49,503 nucleotides of DNA, taken from the NCBI GenBank assembly GCA_035540635.1, contig DATLGH010000094.1, positions 1-49,503 on the forward strand. The letters run 5' to 3'. The notes beneath the pieces were generated by a model. The model saw only the letters and a program-made list of their open reading frames with translations. It was not told the DNA's origin and ran no database searches. The stretch is from Egibacteraceae bacterium. GTDB taxonomy: Bacteria; Actinomycetota; Nitriliruptoria; Euzebyales; Egibacteraceae. Below are positions 16,503 to 24,466 of this stretch, in pieces. Within the stretch, counting starts at the first letter, position 1; every line of letters starts with the position of its first letter. A program made the position numbers and the translations under genes.

Positions 16503-18146
16503 ATGCGAAACAAGGCGGTTGCGGGCATCTTCGTCGTCACGCTCCTCATGGCGGGGTGCGAGACCGGCGAGGAGCCGGCCCCCGAACCCGACGCCGACGA
16601 GACCGAGACGGAGGCAGAGGACGCGATAGCCCGGGGCGGCACGATCGTCGTCGCCATCTCCAGCGACCCCGGGCACCTCAACCCGGCGATCACGACGAGC
16701 GGGGCGACCCACACGGCCGCCGAGCTGCTCTACAACGGCCTGGTCGAGCTCGACGACGACCTCAACCCCGTGCCAGAGCTCGCCACGGACTGGGACGTGG
16801 AGGACGACGGGGCGCTCTACCGCTTCCACCTCCGCGACGACGTCACCTGGCACGACGGCGAGCCGTTCACCTCCGAGGACGTGCGCTACAGCTTCGAGGA
16901 GGTGCTCACGACCCTCCACTCACGCACGGCAGCCTCCGTCGGGCAGGCCCTCGACGCGATCGAGACCCCCGACGACCACACGGTCGAGTTCCACTTCACC
17001 GAGCCGTACGCGCCGTTGCTGCTCCAGCTCGACGTGACCGAGGCGCCGATCATCCCCGCGCACGTGTACGCCGGCACCGACCCCGAGGAGAACCCGGCCA
17101 ACACGAACCCGGTCGGCACCGGACCCTTCCGGTTCGTCTCCTACAGCCCGGACGAGGAGATCCGTCTCGAGCGCAACGAGGACTACTTCAAAGAAGACCT
17201 GCCCTACCTCGACGAGGTCGTGATGCGCGTCGTGCCCGACGACCCCAGCGCGGTCATCGCCCTCGAGGCCGGTGAGGTCGACTGGCTCTGGAACGTGCCC
17301 GGCCCGGACCTGGAGCGTCTCCAGGCCAACGACGAGGTGGAGCTGCTCACCACCGACCGCAACCCCGGCGGGTCCAACTGCATCATGACGCTGTCGTTCA
17401 ACCTCGAGAACCCGTTCTTCGCCGACGTCGACGTGCGCCGCGCGATCGCGCACGCGATCGACCGGGACCTCTACGTCGAGCAGATCCTCTTCGGCCAGGG
17501 ACGCGTGGCCGAGGCCCCTATCGCCAGCGGCATCGCCTACGCCCACGGTGACGTCGACCTGCCCGACTTCGACGTCGAGCAGGCAGACGAGCTCCTCGAG
17601 GCGGCCGGCTGGCAGCGCGAGGGCGACGGAGTCCGCGTCGCGCAGGGCGTCGACGGCGTCGAGGACGGAACGGCGCTCGCGTTCGACTTCCTGCACTTCC
17701 CGACGTTCGCCCGCTACGGGGAGCTTCTGCGCACGCAGCTCGCCGAGGTCGGGATCGACCTCGAGCTCCGTCCCCTCGAGCCGCCGGTGTTCGCACCGAC
17801 GGTGTTCGGCGACCGGGACTTCGACACGAACGTCATCTCCTACTGCAACGGCAACGACCCCGAGATCGGCGTCCGTCGCCAGATCCACTCCGAGCAGATC
17901 GGGTCGGTGCCCTTCTCGAACGCGGCGGCGTACGCCAACCCGCGGGTCGACGAGCTGCTCGACGAGGCGCAGCGCACGATCGACCTCGACGAGCGCGGCG
18001 AGCTGTACCAGGAGCTGCAGGAGATCCTCGCCGAGGAGCTGCCCTACGTCTGGATCGTCGAGACCGAGGGGACGCGTGCCCATTCGGCCTTCTGCGACGG
18101 CTTCAAGCCCTACAGCCTGTTCGCCGAGGAGGCGCACTGCGGATGA
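16503..18146 (+). CDS. Peptide/nickel-type ABC transporter substrate-binding lipoprotein
   Basis: A 547-residue secreted solute-binding protein of family 5 (DppA/OppA). The N-terminus has a lipobox LLMAGC with Cys19, then an acidic linker (residues 20-42), then the mature fold with typical segments AAELLYNGLVELDDDLNPVP, VTWHDGEPFTSEDVRYSFEE and VGTGPFRFVSYSPDEEIRLE. Cys are present near the C-terminus. AAGGAG at 16490-16495 sits 7 bases before ATG 16503. A TAGGAT hexamer at 16453-16458 lies just outside the insertion element, so the element may supply part of this gene's promoter. It is followed by two permease genes, but no ATPase genes. Confidence 0.92.
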   Translation: MRNKAVAGIFVVTLLMAGCETGEEPAPEPDADETETEAEDAIARGGTIVVAISSDPGHLNPAITTSGATHTAAELLYNGLVELDDDLNPVPELATDWDVEDDGALYRFHLRDDVTWHDGEPFTSEDVRYSFEEVLTTLHSRTAASVGQALDAIETPDDHTVEFHFTEPYAPLLLQLDVTEAPIIPAHVYAGTDPEENPANTNPVGTGPFRFVSYSPDEEIRLERNEDYFKEDLPYLDEVVMRVVPDDPSAVIALEAGEVDWLWNVPGPDLERLQANDEVELLTTDRNPGGSNCIMTLSFNLENPFFADVDVRRAIAHAIDRDLYVEQILFGQGRVAEAPIASGIAYAHGDVDLPDFDVEQADELLEAAGWQREGDGVRVAQGVDGVEDGTALAFDFLHFPTFARYGELLRTQLAEVGIDLELRPLEPPVFAPTVFGDRDFDTNVISYCNGNDPEIGVRRQIHSEQIGSVPFSNAAAYANPRVDELLDEAQRTIDLDERGELYQELQEILAEELPYVWIVETEGTRAHSAFCDGFKPYSLFAEEAHCG

Positions 18147-18187
18147 CGGGCGCGGCGGCGCGTACCGTCTGGCGGACCAGCACCTGA

Positions 18188-19150
18188 GTGAGCCCCCGCT
18201 ACATCGGGTGGCGGCTCGCTCAGGTGGTGCCGTCGGTCGCCGGGATCGTCCTCGTCGGCTGGCTGCTCATCCACCTCGCGCCGGGCGACCCGCTCGTCGC
18301 CCTCGCGGGGCAGAGCGGCGACGAGGCGTACTACGCCTTCATGCGCGAGAAGTTCGGGCTCGACCGGCCGTTGCACGAGCAGCTCGTCACCTACGCAAGC
18401 AACGTGCTGCGCGGCGACCTCGGGGTCTCCTACACCAGGGGACGGCCCGCCACCGAGGTGGTGCTCGAACGGGTGCCCGCCACGTTGCTGCTGACCGCGA
18501 CCGCCCTCGTCCTGTCGAGCGTGGCCGGCGTCGCGCTCGGGGTCATCGCCGCCTCGCGACCGCGCGGATGGCGTGACCTCCTCGTCAACGGCGCCGCGCT
18601 CGGGCTCTACGCCGCACCGGTGTTCTGGGTGGCGCAGCTCGCGGTGCTGACCCTCGCGCTGCGACTGCGCTTCTTCCCCGTCCAGGGGATGTCGGGGGTG
18701 GCGACCACGACGGGCCTCGCGTCCGTGCTCGACCTCGCGCGCCACCTCGTGCTGCCCGCCGTCGTGCTCGCGACGCAGGAGACCGCGGTCGTCGCCCGCT
18801 TCACCCGTGCGGGGTTGCTCGAGGAGCTCGCGCGCGACTACGTCCGCACCGCGCGCGCCAAGGGGCTGTCGCAATCCCGGGCACTCCTGCGCCACGCCCT
18901 ACGGCGAGCGCTGCTGCCGGTCGCCACGGTCGTCGGCGCTCGCGTCGGCCATCTCGTCTCCGGCGCGATCGTCGTCGAGATCGTCTTCGGGTGGCCGGGT
19001 CTCGGCCGGCTGCTGCTGTCCGCGACGCAGACCCGGGACGCGCCGGTGCTGCTCGCCATCTTCTTCCTCGTCGCCTTCAGCGTCATCCTCGCCAACCTCG
19101 CCACGGACATCGTCTATGCCCTGCTCGACCCCCGTATCCGGTATCGCTGA
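18188..19150 (+). CDS. Peptide ABC transporter permease (DppB/OppB type)
   Basis: A 320-residue inner-membrane permease with about six spans. The family hallmarks are visible: MREKFGLDRPLHEQLVTYAS after span 1, and the cytoplasmic EAA loop with DYVRTARAKGLSQSRALLRH, which docks to the ATPase. The C-terminal DIVYALLDPRIRYR is typical of DppB. GTG 18188 starts 41 bases after the binding-protein gene. It overlaps the DppC start by 35 bases. It would form the channel with the next gene and accept substrate from the lipoprotein. Confidence 0.93.
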   Translation: MSPRYIGWRLAQVVPSVAGIVLVGWLLIHLAPGDPLVALAGQSGDEAYYAFMREKFGLDRPLHEQLVTYASNVLRGDLGVSYTRGRPATEVVLERVPATLLLTATALVLSSVAGVALGVIAASRPRGWRDLLVNGAALGLYAAPVFWVAQLAVLTLALRLRFFPVQGMSGVATTTGLASVLDLARHLVLPAVVLATQETAVVARFTRAGLLEELARDYVRTARAKGLSQSRALLRHALRRALLPVATVVGARVGHLVSGAIVVEIVFGWPGLGRLLLSATQTRDAPVLLAIFFLVAFSVILANLATDIVYALLDPRIRYR

Positions 19151-20018
19151 CGAGCCGCCCGAGGCCGGCGGTGTCGCCCACCACCCCGGCCGGCCACGGC
19201 GGCGCCGCCTCGTGCGCCGTCTCCTGCGCACGCCCGGAGGGGCCGCCGGCGCGGCGCTGTCCACGACGGTCGTCGCGGTCGCCCTGCTTGCCGACGTCCT
19301 CGTGCCCGAGTCGCCGTTCCGGCCCGTCGGCCCTGCCCTCCAGGCGCCCTCGCCTGCCCACCCCATGGGCACCGACGACCTCGGCCGCGACCTGCTCGCG
19401 GGCATCGTCCACGGGGCACGCACGTCGCTGACGGTGGCGGTGCTCGTCGGCCTGCTCGCGGTCGTCATCGGGGTGCTCGTCGGCACGCTGTCGGGCTATC
19501 GCGGGGGGCTCGTCGACGACGTCCTCATGCGGGTCACCGAGCTGTTCCAGGTGCTGCCGCGGTTCTTCCTCGCGGTCGTCGTCATCGCCGCGTTCGGTGC
19601 GAGCCTCGAGCTGCTCGTGCTCGTGCTCGGCCTCACGTCGTGGGAGATCCTCGCTCGGGTCGTGCGCGCGGAAGTGATGAGCCTGCGCCAGCGCGAGTTC
19701 GTCGAGGCCTCCATCGCAAGCGGGGCGTCCGCGGCCCGCGTCGTCGTGCGCGAGATCCTGCCGAACGCGCTGCCGGCCGTCGTCGTGTTCCTCGGGTTGC
19801 TGCTCGCGCAGGTGATCCTGCTCGAGGCGACCCTCGGCTTCATCGGCCTCGGAGACCCGTCACGGATCAGCTGGGGTTATCTCGCGGGGCAGGCGCAGCG
19901 CTTCCTGCGGGTCGCCTGGTGGATGTCCTTCTTCCCCGGCGTCGCCATCGTCGTGGCGGTGCTCGGCCTCAACCTCGTCGGCGACGCGCTCAACGACGTG
20001 CTCGGCGGCCGGCGCTGA
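19116..20018 (+). CDS. Peptide ABC transporter permease (DppC/OppC type)
   Basis: A 300-residue permease. HPMGTDDLGRDLLAGIVHGA after span 1 and the EAA loop REFVEASIASGASAARVVV are diagnostic of DppC. The ending WWMSFFPGVAIVVAVLGLNL with GDALNDVLGG also fits. ATG 19116 is chosen because it gives the usual 40-residue cytoplasmic N-terminus; it lies inside the end of dppB, giving a 35-base overlap. A later GTG would leave almost no tail before span 1. The expected dppD/dppF ATPase genes do not follow: the next gene is greA on the other strand. Confidence 0.9.
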   Translation: MPCSTPVSGIADEPPEAGGVAHHPGRPRRRRLVRRLLRTPGGAAGAALSTTVVAVALLADVLVPESPFRPVGPALQAPSPAHPMGTDDLGRDLLAGIVHGARTSLTVAVLVGLLAVVIGVLVGTLSGYRGGLVDDVLMRVTELFQVLPRFFLAVVVIAAFGASLELLVLVLGLTSWEILARVVRAEVMSLRQREFVEASIASGASAARVVVREILPNALPAVVVFLGLLLAQVILLEATLGFIGLGDPSRISWGYLAGQAQRFLRVAWWMSFFPGVAIVVAVLGLNLVGDALNDVLGGRR

Positions 20019-20153
20019 CCCGCAGCGGCGCCCCGAGGTCGGCGCGTCACCCCCGGGGGTCCGAACGCTGCCGGGCGTCGAGACGCTCGGCGAAGCCCTC
20101 CCCGCGCAGCCACAGGGCGACGTCGAGGAGCTCCTCCGGCGACGCGAGAACCG

Positions 20154-20627
20154 CTATTCGCTCAAAGGCCGCACCGCGGTCACCGTGATGGAGAACTCGC
20201 CGGCGGGCGCGGCGTAGGTCACCGTCTCGCCGACGTGCCGCCCGACGAGCGCGCGGCCGAGGGGTGACTGCGCGCTTACGACGCTCAGCCCCGGAACCCG
20301 GTCCTCACGGCTGCCGAGCAGGAAGGTCTCCTCGTCGCCTTGCTCGTCGCGAGTCGTGACGACCATGCCGGCGGCGACCGTGTCCCCCTCGGGAGCCTCG
20401 CCGACACGGGCGTCGCGCAGCATCTGCTCCAGCTGGCGGATACGGGCCTCCATCTTGCCCTGCTCCTCCTTGGCCGAGTGGTACTCGGCGTTCTCGCGCA
20501 GGTCGCCGTGGGCGCGGGCCTCCTCGATGGCCGCCGAGGCCTGCTGGCGCCCTTCGGTCTTGAGGTGGGCGAGCTCGGCGCTGAGGCGCTCGTACGCGGA
20601 CTGGGACAGCCAGACGGTGTCGGTCAC
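20154..20627 (-). CDS. greA: Transcription elongation factor GreA
   Basis: GreA enters the RNA polymerase secondary channel and stimulates cleavage of backtracked RNA. The protein has the N-terminal coiled coil (YERLSAELAHLKTEGRQQ) with the acidic tip motif ARAHGDLRENAEYHSAKEEQ, and a C-terminal FKBP-like domain ending PAGEFSITVTAVRP. GTG 20627 gives 157 residues and a start (VTDTVWLSQSAY) matching family length. ATG 20672 would add 15 residues with no family match but lies on the same predicted transcript. A TAGACT hexamer at 20703-20708 is the likely -10. The 135-base gap to dppC holds a CCCCCGGGGG palindrome (20050-20059) and nothing else recognisable. Confidence 0.92.
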   Translation of the reverse strand: MTDTVWLSQSAYERLSAELAHLKTEGRQQASAAIEEARAHGDLRENAEYHSAKEEQGKMEARIRQLEQMLRDARVGEAPEGDTVAAGMVVTTRDEQGDEETFLLGSREDRVPGLSVVSAQSPLGRALVGRHVGETVTYAAPAGEFSITVTAVRPLSE

Positions 20628-20702
20628 GGCCGGACCCGAAGGCTGCGCTGCTCGACGGTCATGTGCGGGCATCCTTGTCGCAGGTGCTGGGGGCGAACGG
20701 AG

Positions 20703-20712
20703 AGTCTACGGT
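20703..20712. promoter_or_regulatory. Overlapping divergent -10 elements (greA and fpg)
   Basis: The ten bases AGTCTACGGT fit AnnnTAnnnT. Read on the minus strand they give TAGACT, the likely -10 for greA. Read on the plus strand they give TACGGT, 11 bases before the fpg ATG. The two hexamers share the central TA, so polymerase could occupy only one direction at a time. The same arrangement occurs at 26541-26550. Confidence 0.45.
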
Positions 20713-20723
20713 TTAGCCACACC

Positions 20724-21581
20724 ATGCCCGAGCTTCCCGAGGTGCAGGCCCACGCCGAGCGGCTGAGCGCGGCGTTCGCCGGTGCGGACCTGTCGCGGTT
20801 TCAGCCGCTCGCGTTCACCGCCCTGAAGACCTACGACCCACCGCCGGAGGCGGCGGTGGGTCGCGCGCTCGAGGCGGTGCGCCGCCGGGGCAAGTACCTC
20901 CTGCTCGACTTCGGGGATCTCACGTTCGTCGTCCACCTCATGCAGGGCGGGCGCCTGCGCGTCGACGGCACACGACCCCGGCCGGGATCCCGAAGGCCGG
21001 CGGTGCGGCCGAAGGGAGGGGTGGCGCGGTGGGTCTTCGCCGACGACCGGGGGCTCCTGCTCACCGAGGCCGGCACCGAGCACCGGGCGGGTGTGTGGGT
21101 GGTCGCCGGCGACCCGCTCGCCGTCCCGCCGCTGTCCGAGCTCGGGCCGGAGGCGGACGCGGTCGACGAGGAAGGTATGGCGGCGCTGCTCGCGGCGCAT
21201 CCCATGCGCCTGCACACCTTCCTACGTGACCAGCGGGTGGTCGCCGGCCTGGGGCGCCGCCTCGCCAACGAGGTGTGCCACCGGGCACGGCTGTCGCCGT
21301 TCGCGCCCACCGCCAAGCTCTCCGTCGACGCCGGGCGCGTCGTCGACGCCATCCGCTCCTGCGTCCTGGAGGGGCTGGCGGCCGAGCAGGCGCGCGAGGA
21401 CATGAGCGCGTCCAGGGAGCGTCCCGCGGCCGTCCACGGGCGCACCGGCGAGGCGTGCCCCGCGTGCGGCGACACCGTCCGCGCCGTCGGGTACCGCGAC
21501 TACACCGTCAACTACTGCCCGACGTGCCAGACCGGCGGCAGGGTCCTTGCGGACAACACGACGAGCAAGTTCCTCAAGTAG
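20724..21581 (+). CDS. Fpg/Nei-family DNA glycosylase
   Basis: The 285-residue protein begins MPELPEVQ, giving the catalytic Pro1 (after Met removal) and Glu2 of this bifunctional glycosylase/AP-lyase family. RRRGKYLLLDFG carries the conserved Lys. The helix-two-turn-helix region is present, and the C-terminal zinc finger has Cys245-x2-Cys248-x16-Cys265-x2-Cys268, ending GGRVLADNTTSKFLK. It removes oxidised bases such as 8-oxoguanine or oxidised pyrimidines; sequence alone does not settle Fpg (MutM) versus Nei. ATG 20724 is fixed by the need for Pro at position 2. The stop overlaps the convergent tetR gene by 8 bases. Confidence 0.92.
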   Translation: MPELPEVQAHAERLSAAFAGADLSRFQPLAFTALKTYDPPPEAAVGRALEAVRRRGKYLLLDFGDLTFVVHLMQGGRLRVDGTRPRPGSRRPAVRPKGGVARWVFADDRGLLLTEAGTEHRAGVWVVAGDPLAVPPLSELGPEADAVDEEGMAALLAAHPMRLHTFLRDQRVVAGLGRRLANEVCHRARLSPFAPTAKLSVDAGRVVDAIRSCVLEGLAAEQAREDMSASRERPAAVHGRTGEACPACGDTVRAVGYRDYTVNYCPTCQTGGRVLADNTTSKFLK

Positions 21582-22224
21582 CCGCGTCGCGGCCGGGGCC
21601 GTTTCCGAGCACGCACAGGCCGTGCCACGCGAGCGCGGAGAGGTGGTCGACGAGCTCCGCCCGCGGCATCGTGCCCTCCCGCAGCCACCAGTCGCCGGCG
21701 ACCTGCACCATGCCGACGATCCCGTGCCCCCACGCCCCCGCGGGCGCGGTGTCCAATCCCTTGCGCTCCAGCTCCTCGCCGATCGCCGCCCCGACCTCGC
21801 GGCCGACCCGCAGGACGAAGTCCGACACGGTGGCGCGTGCCTCCTGCTGCTCGCCCAGCGCCGGGTGCATGAGGAAGCGGTAGATCTGCGGCTCCGCCTC
21901 GATGAACGCGAGGTACACGTCGACCGCGGCGCGCAGGCGCGTCCTCGCGTCGGCCGCCTGCGTGAGCGCCGGCATGAGCGCTCCCATCACCGGCTCCACG
22001 TAGCGCTCGGCGAGCATGCGGTAGAGCTCGCCCTTGTCGCCGAAGTGGCGATAGAGGATCGGCTTCGTGATGCCGGCCTCCGCGGCGATGCTGTCCATCG
22101 AGGCGGAGGGCCCGTCCCTGCGGATCACGCGGTCGGCGGCGTCGAGCAGCTGGCGCCGCCGGCTCTCCCGCCGCGAGGCCGCGTCGACCCGCGTGCCGGT
22201 GAAGAATGTGGCCACCCCCTCCAT
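21574..22224 (-). CDS. TetR-family transcriptional regulator
   Basis: A 216-residue repressor. The N-terminal helix-turn-helix is typical: RRRQLLDAADRVIRRDGPSA, SMDSIAAEAGITKPILYRHF and GDKGELYRMLAERYV. A divergent ligand-binding domain (IYRFLMHPALGEQQEARATV, AWGHGIVGMVQVAGDWWLRE) follows. ATG 22224 is chosen because TAGGCT at 22232-22237 lies 7 bases upstream, a leaderless arrangement, and because it gives a normal-length tail before the first helix. Its target could be the decayed transporter fragment or prenyl synthase on the other side, but no operator was identified. Confidence 0.88.
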   Translation of the reverse strand: MEGVATFFTGTRVDAASRRESRRRQLLDAADRVIRRDGPSASMDSIAAEAGITKPILYRHFGDKGELYRMLAERYVEPVMGALMPALTQAADARTRLRAAVDVYLAFIEAEPQIYRFLMHPALGEQQEARATVSDFVLRVGREVGAAIGEELERKGLDTAPAGAWGHGIVGMVQVAGDWWLREGTMPRAELVDHLSALAWHGLCVLGNGPGRDAAT

Positions 22225-22283
22225 GGCCGTCAGCCTACCCCGGGGGCGGGACGCGCGCGCTTCCCGCGGCGAGGTCACGCTCG

Positions 22284-22493
22284 TGGTGGGCGGGACCGTT
22301 CCTCGTCGGCCTCGCCTTGACGCTGGGGGCCCTCGCGCAGCTCGCGGTGCTGTGGCCGGCCGGGAAGGTGGCCGACACCTACGGCCGCCGCAGGCTCGCC
22401 GTACCCGCCTACCCTGCCTTCGCGACGGTCGCAGCGGTCGCCGCCCTCCGCATGCGCCAGACCCTCGGGTCGGCGGCGCCGGCGGCGACGTAG
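22284..22493 (+). pseudogene. Remnant of an MFS transporter
   Basis: About 70 codons read as part of a major facilitator protein: a span VGLALTLGALAQLAVLW, then PAGKVADTYGRRRLAVP, which matches the conserved loop between spans 2 and 3, then the start of another span. The frame stops at TAG 22491-22493. No start or remaining domains are found on either side. This fills most of the 281-base gap between tetR and the prenyl synthase gene. It is best read as the decayed remnant of an efflux gene once regulated by the TetR next door. A chance match to a hydrophobic frame is possible but the loop motif argues against it. Confidence 0.4.
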
Positions 22494-22496
22494 AAT
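22491..22496 (+). promoter_or_regulatory. Putative -10 (TAGAAT) of the prenyl synthase gene
   Basis: TAGAAT ends 9 bases before ATG 22506, so transcription would begin at most two or three bases upstream of the start codon. It overlaps the stop codon of the MFS remnant. Confidence 0.45.
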
Positions 22497-22505
22497 CTTC
22501 CCCCG

Positions 22506-23282
22506 ATGAGGATCGAGCTGCTCTACCGGCTCTACGAACGGCGCCTGGCCGCGGGTCTGCGTGGCGGCGCACTGCCCCGCCACGTCGGCGTGGTGCTCGA
22601 CGGCAACCGGCGTTTCGCCCGGGAGAAGGGCCTGGAGACCGTCACCGAGGGTCACCGCATCGGCGCCGGGAAGATCCACGAGCTCGTCGACTGGTGCCAC
22701 GAGCTGGGCATCCCCTACGTCACGCTGTGGCTGCTGTCCACCGACAACCTCCAGCGCGACGCCGCCGAGGTCAGCGTCCTGCTCGACATCATCGCCGACA
22801 CCATCCGCCGCATGGCCAGTGAGCCCCGCAACGTCAGCCGCGGCCTGCGGATCACCGCCGTCGGCGCTCTCGACGCGGTCCCCGACGAGCTGCGCCGCGT
22901 GCTGAAGGAGGCGGAGGAGGCCACCGCCGCCGGCACCGGCCTCCACGTCCAGGTGGCCGTCGGCTACGGGGGCCGCCAGGAGATCACCGACGCCCTGCGT
23001 GCCCTGCTCGAGGAACGCCACGCCGAGGGGGCGACGCTCGGGCAGGTCATCAGCGAGCTCAGCCCCGAAGCCATCTCCGCGCATCTCTACACGAACGGCA
23101 TCCCCGACCCCGACCTCATCATCCGCACCTCCGGGGAGATCCGGCTCTCAGGCTTCATGCTCTGGCAGTCGGCGAACAGCGAGTTCTACTTCTGCGACCC
23201 CTACTGGCCGGCGTTCCGCAAGACCGACTTTCTCCGCGCACTCCGCGACTTCGCCTCCCGCCAGCGCCGCTACGGCCGCTGA
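22506..23282 (+). CDS. Cis-prenyltransferase (UppS family, similar to Rv1086 Z-farnesyl diphosphate synthase)
   Basis: The 258-residue protein has the undecaprenyl-synthase family motifs: HVGVVLDGNRRFAREKG with catalytic Asp32, LWLLSTDNLQRDAAEV, VAVGYGGRQEITDA and DLIIRTSGEIRLSGFMLWQS. The N-terminal LLYRLYERRLAAGL and the C-terminal FRKTDFLRALRDFASRQRRY follow the short-chain mycobacterial enzyme Rv1086 closely, from memory of that sequence. It would build Z-prenyl chains toward decaprenyl or undecaprenyl phosphate for the cell wall. Chain length cannot be assigned with certainty. The cupin gene starts 7 bases after its stop. Confidence 0.88.
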   Translation: MRIELLYRLYERRLAAGLRGGALPRHVGVVLDGNRRFAREKGLETVTEGHRIGAGKIHELVDWCHELGIPYVTLWLLSTDNLQRDAAEVSVLLDIIADTIRRMASEPRNVSRGLRITAVGALDAVPDELRRVLKEAEEATAAGTGLHVQVAVGYGGRQEITDALRALLEERHAEGATLGQVISELSPEAISAHLYTNGIPDPDLIIRTSGEIRLSGFMLWQSANSEFYFCDPYWPAFRKTDFLRALRDFASRQRRYGR

Positions 23283-23289
23283 ACCGGCC

Positions 23290-23892
23290 GTGATCGAGAC
23301 CACCGACATCGCCGGGTTGCTCGTGGTGCGTTGGCCGACGCACGGCGACGAGCGCGGCTTCTTCCGCCAGACCTACCAGATCGGGGAGATCGCCGAGGCG
23401 CTCGGCCGGGAGCCGGTCCTGCGGCAGGGCAACCACTCGCACTCCGTGCCCGGCGTGCTGCGTGGCTTCCACGCCGAGCCGTGGGACAAGCTCGTATACG
23501 TGGTCCGCGGCTACGCGGTGGCCGCCATCGCCGACATCCGCCCCGACTCGCCGACGTTCGGCGAGGCGCGCACGTTCCTGCTCGGCGACCCCCCCGACGG
23601 CGAGCGGATCCGCCTCTTCATCGCCGAGGGCCTGGCGAACTCCTTCCTGACGCTCGGCACCGAACCCGTCGACTACCTCTACGACGTGAGCGACTACTGG
23701 CGGCCGGGGATCGACAAGCCCTCCGTGGCATGGGACGACCCCGACCTCGCGGTCTTCTGGCCGCTGGCCGACCCGGTGCTGTCCGACGCCGACCGCAAGA
23801 ACCCCACCCTGCGCGATCTCTTCCCCGACCATCCGCGCTGGCGCTCCGCCGGGGGCGGAGCGGCCCGGGGCGCCCACGCCGCCGGCGGGTGA
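23290..23892 (+). CDS. dTDP-4-dehydrorhamnose 3,5-epimerase-like cupin (RmlC family)
   Basis: A 200-residue cupin with the RmlC core GNHSHSVPGVLRGFHAEPWD, where the second His is the catalytic base in known epimerases, followed by KLVYVVRGYAVAAIADIRPD and the domain end ADPVLSDADRKNPTLRDLFP. RmlC-type enzymes epimerise nucleotide-linked 4-keto sugars. No other rml genes are nearby, so the sugar is unknown. GTG 23290 begins 7 bases after the prenyl synthase stop. The C-terminal tail is Gly/Ala-rich and probably disordered. Confidence 0.85.
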   Translation: MIETTDIAGLLVVRWPTHGDERGFFRQTYQIGEIAEALGREPVLRQGNHSHSVPGVLRGFHAEPWDKLVYVVRGYAVAAIADIRPDSPTFGEARTFLLGDPPDGERIRLFIAEGLANSFLTLGTEPVDYLYDVSDYWRPGIDKPSVAWDDPDLAVFWPLADPVLSDADRKNPTLRDLFPDHPRWRSAGGGAARGAHAAGG

Positions 23893-23922
23893 GGCCTCCA
23901 CGGCCGCCAGCAGGCGGGGCTG

Positions 23923-23928
23923 TACCCT
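23923..23928 (+). promoter_or_regulatory. Leaderless-type -10 (TACCCT) for the histidine phosphatase gene
   Basis: TACCCT is followed by six bases and then directly by GTG 23935. There is no ribosome site between them. Confidence 0.45.
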
Positions 23929-23934
23929 GCCCCG

Positions 23935-24456
23935 GTGACGACGATCGAGCTCGTGCGCCACGCCGAGGCGCTGTCACGTGACGGGTGGCGGGACCGGCCC
24001 GACTGGGACCGCCCGCTGTCCGAGGTCGGCCGGGCGCAGGCGGAGGCGCTGGCCCGGGCCATCCTCGACGGCGGACCGATCGACGGCTGCCACGCGAGCC
24101 CGACCGTGCGCTGCCTCCAGACGCTCGAGCCGCTCGCCGCCGCGGCGGGCCAGCGGATCGTCGGCGAGGAGGCCCTCGGGGAGGCGGCGACCGTGCCGAG
24201 CACCGACCGGGGCAACGCGTGGGTGGCGTCCGCGTGGCTCGGGGGCCGCGCCCTGTCCTTCGTCGACCGGGTCACCGCCGCGCGGCCCGGCCGGCGGATC
24301 GTCGTCTGCTCCCACGGCGACGTCGTCCCCGCGTTGCTCGCCGTCCTCGCCGGCCGCGACGGCCTGGCGCTGCCCGACGTCCGCCTCGACAAGGGCGGGT
24401 GGATCTCGTTGCGGTTCGACGGCGGCCGCTGCGTCGACGCAGCGCGACACGAATGA
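23935..24456 (+). CDS. Histidine phosphatase (phosphoglycerate mutase-like/SixA type)
   Basis: The 173-residue protein has the catalytic LVRHAEA motif (phospho-His) at residues 6-12, a second arginine-bearing region HASPTVRCLQTLEPLA, and the closing SHGDVVPALLAVLAG with the second catalytic His. It is a small single-domain phosphatase of the SixA/PhoE size class; whether it acts on phosphohistidine proteins, sugars or nucleotides is not clear. The phoH gene begins 10 bases after its stop, with a GAGG ribosome site formed partly from the stop codon, so the two are coupled. Confidence 0.85.
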   Translation: MTTIELVRHAEALSRDGWRDRPDWDRPLSEVGRAQAEALARAILDGGPIDGCHASPTVRCLQTLEPLAAAAGQRIVGEEALGEAATVPSTDRGNAWVASAWLGGRALSFVDRVTAARPGRRIVVCSHGDVVPALLAVLAGRDGLALPDVRLDKGGWISLRFDGGRCVDAARHE

Positions 24457-24466
24457 GGTGCGTTCG

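Noticed and set aside
20050-20059. CCCCCGGGGGG-type palindrome as a terminator for the dpp genes
   Set aside because: It is a loopless palindrome and no T-run follows, so it cannot be called a terminator with confidence.
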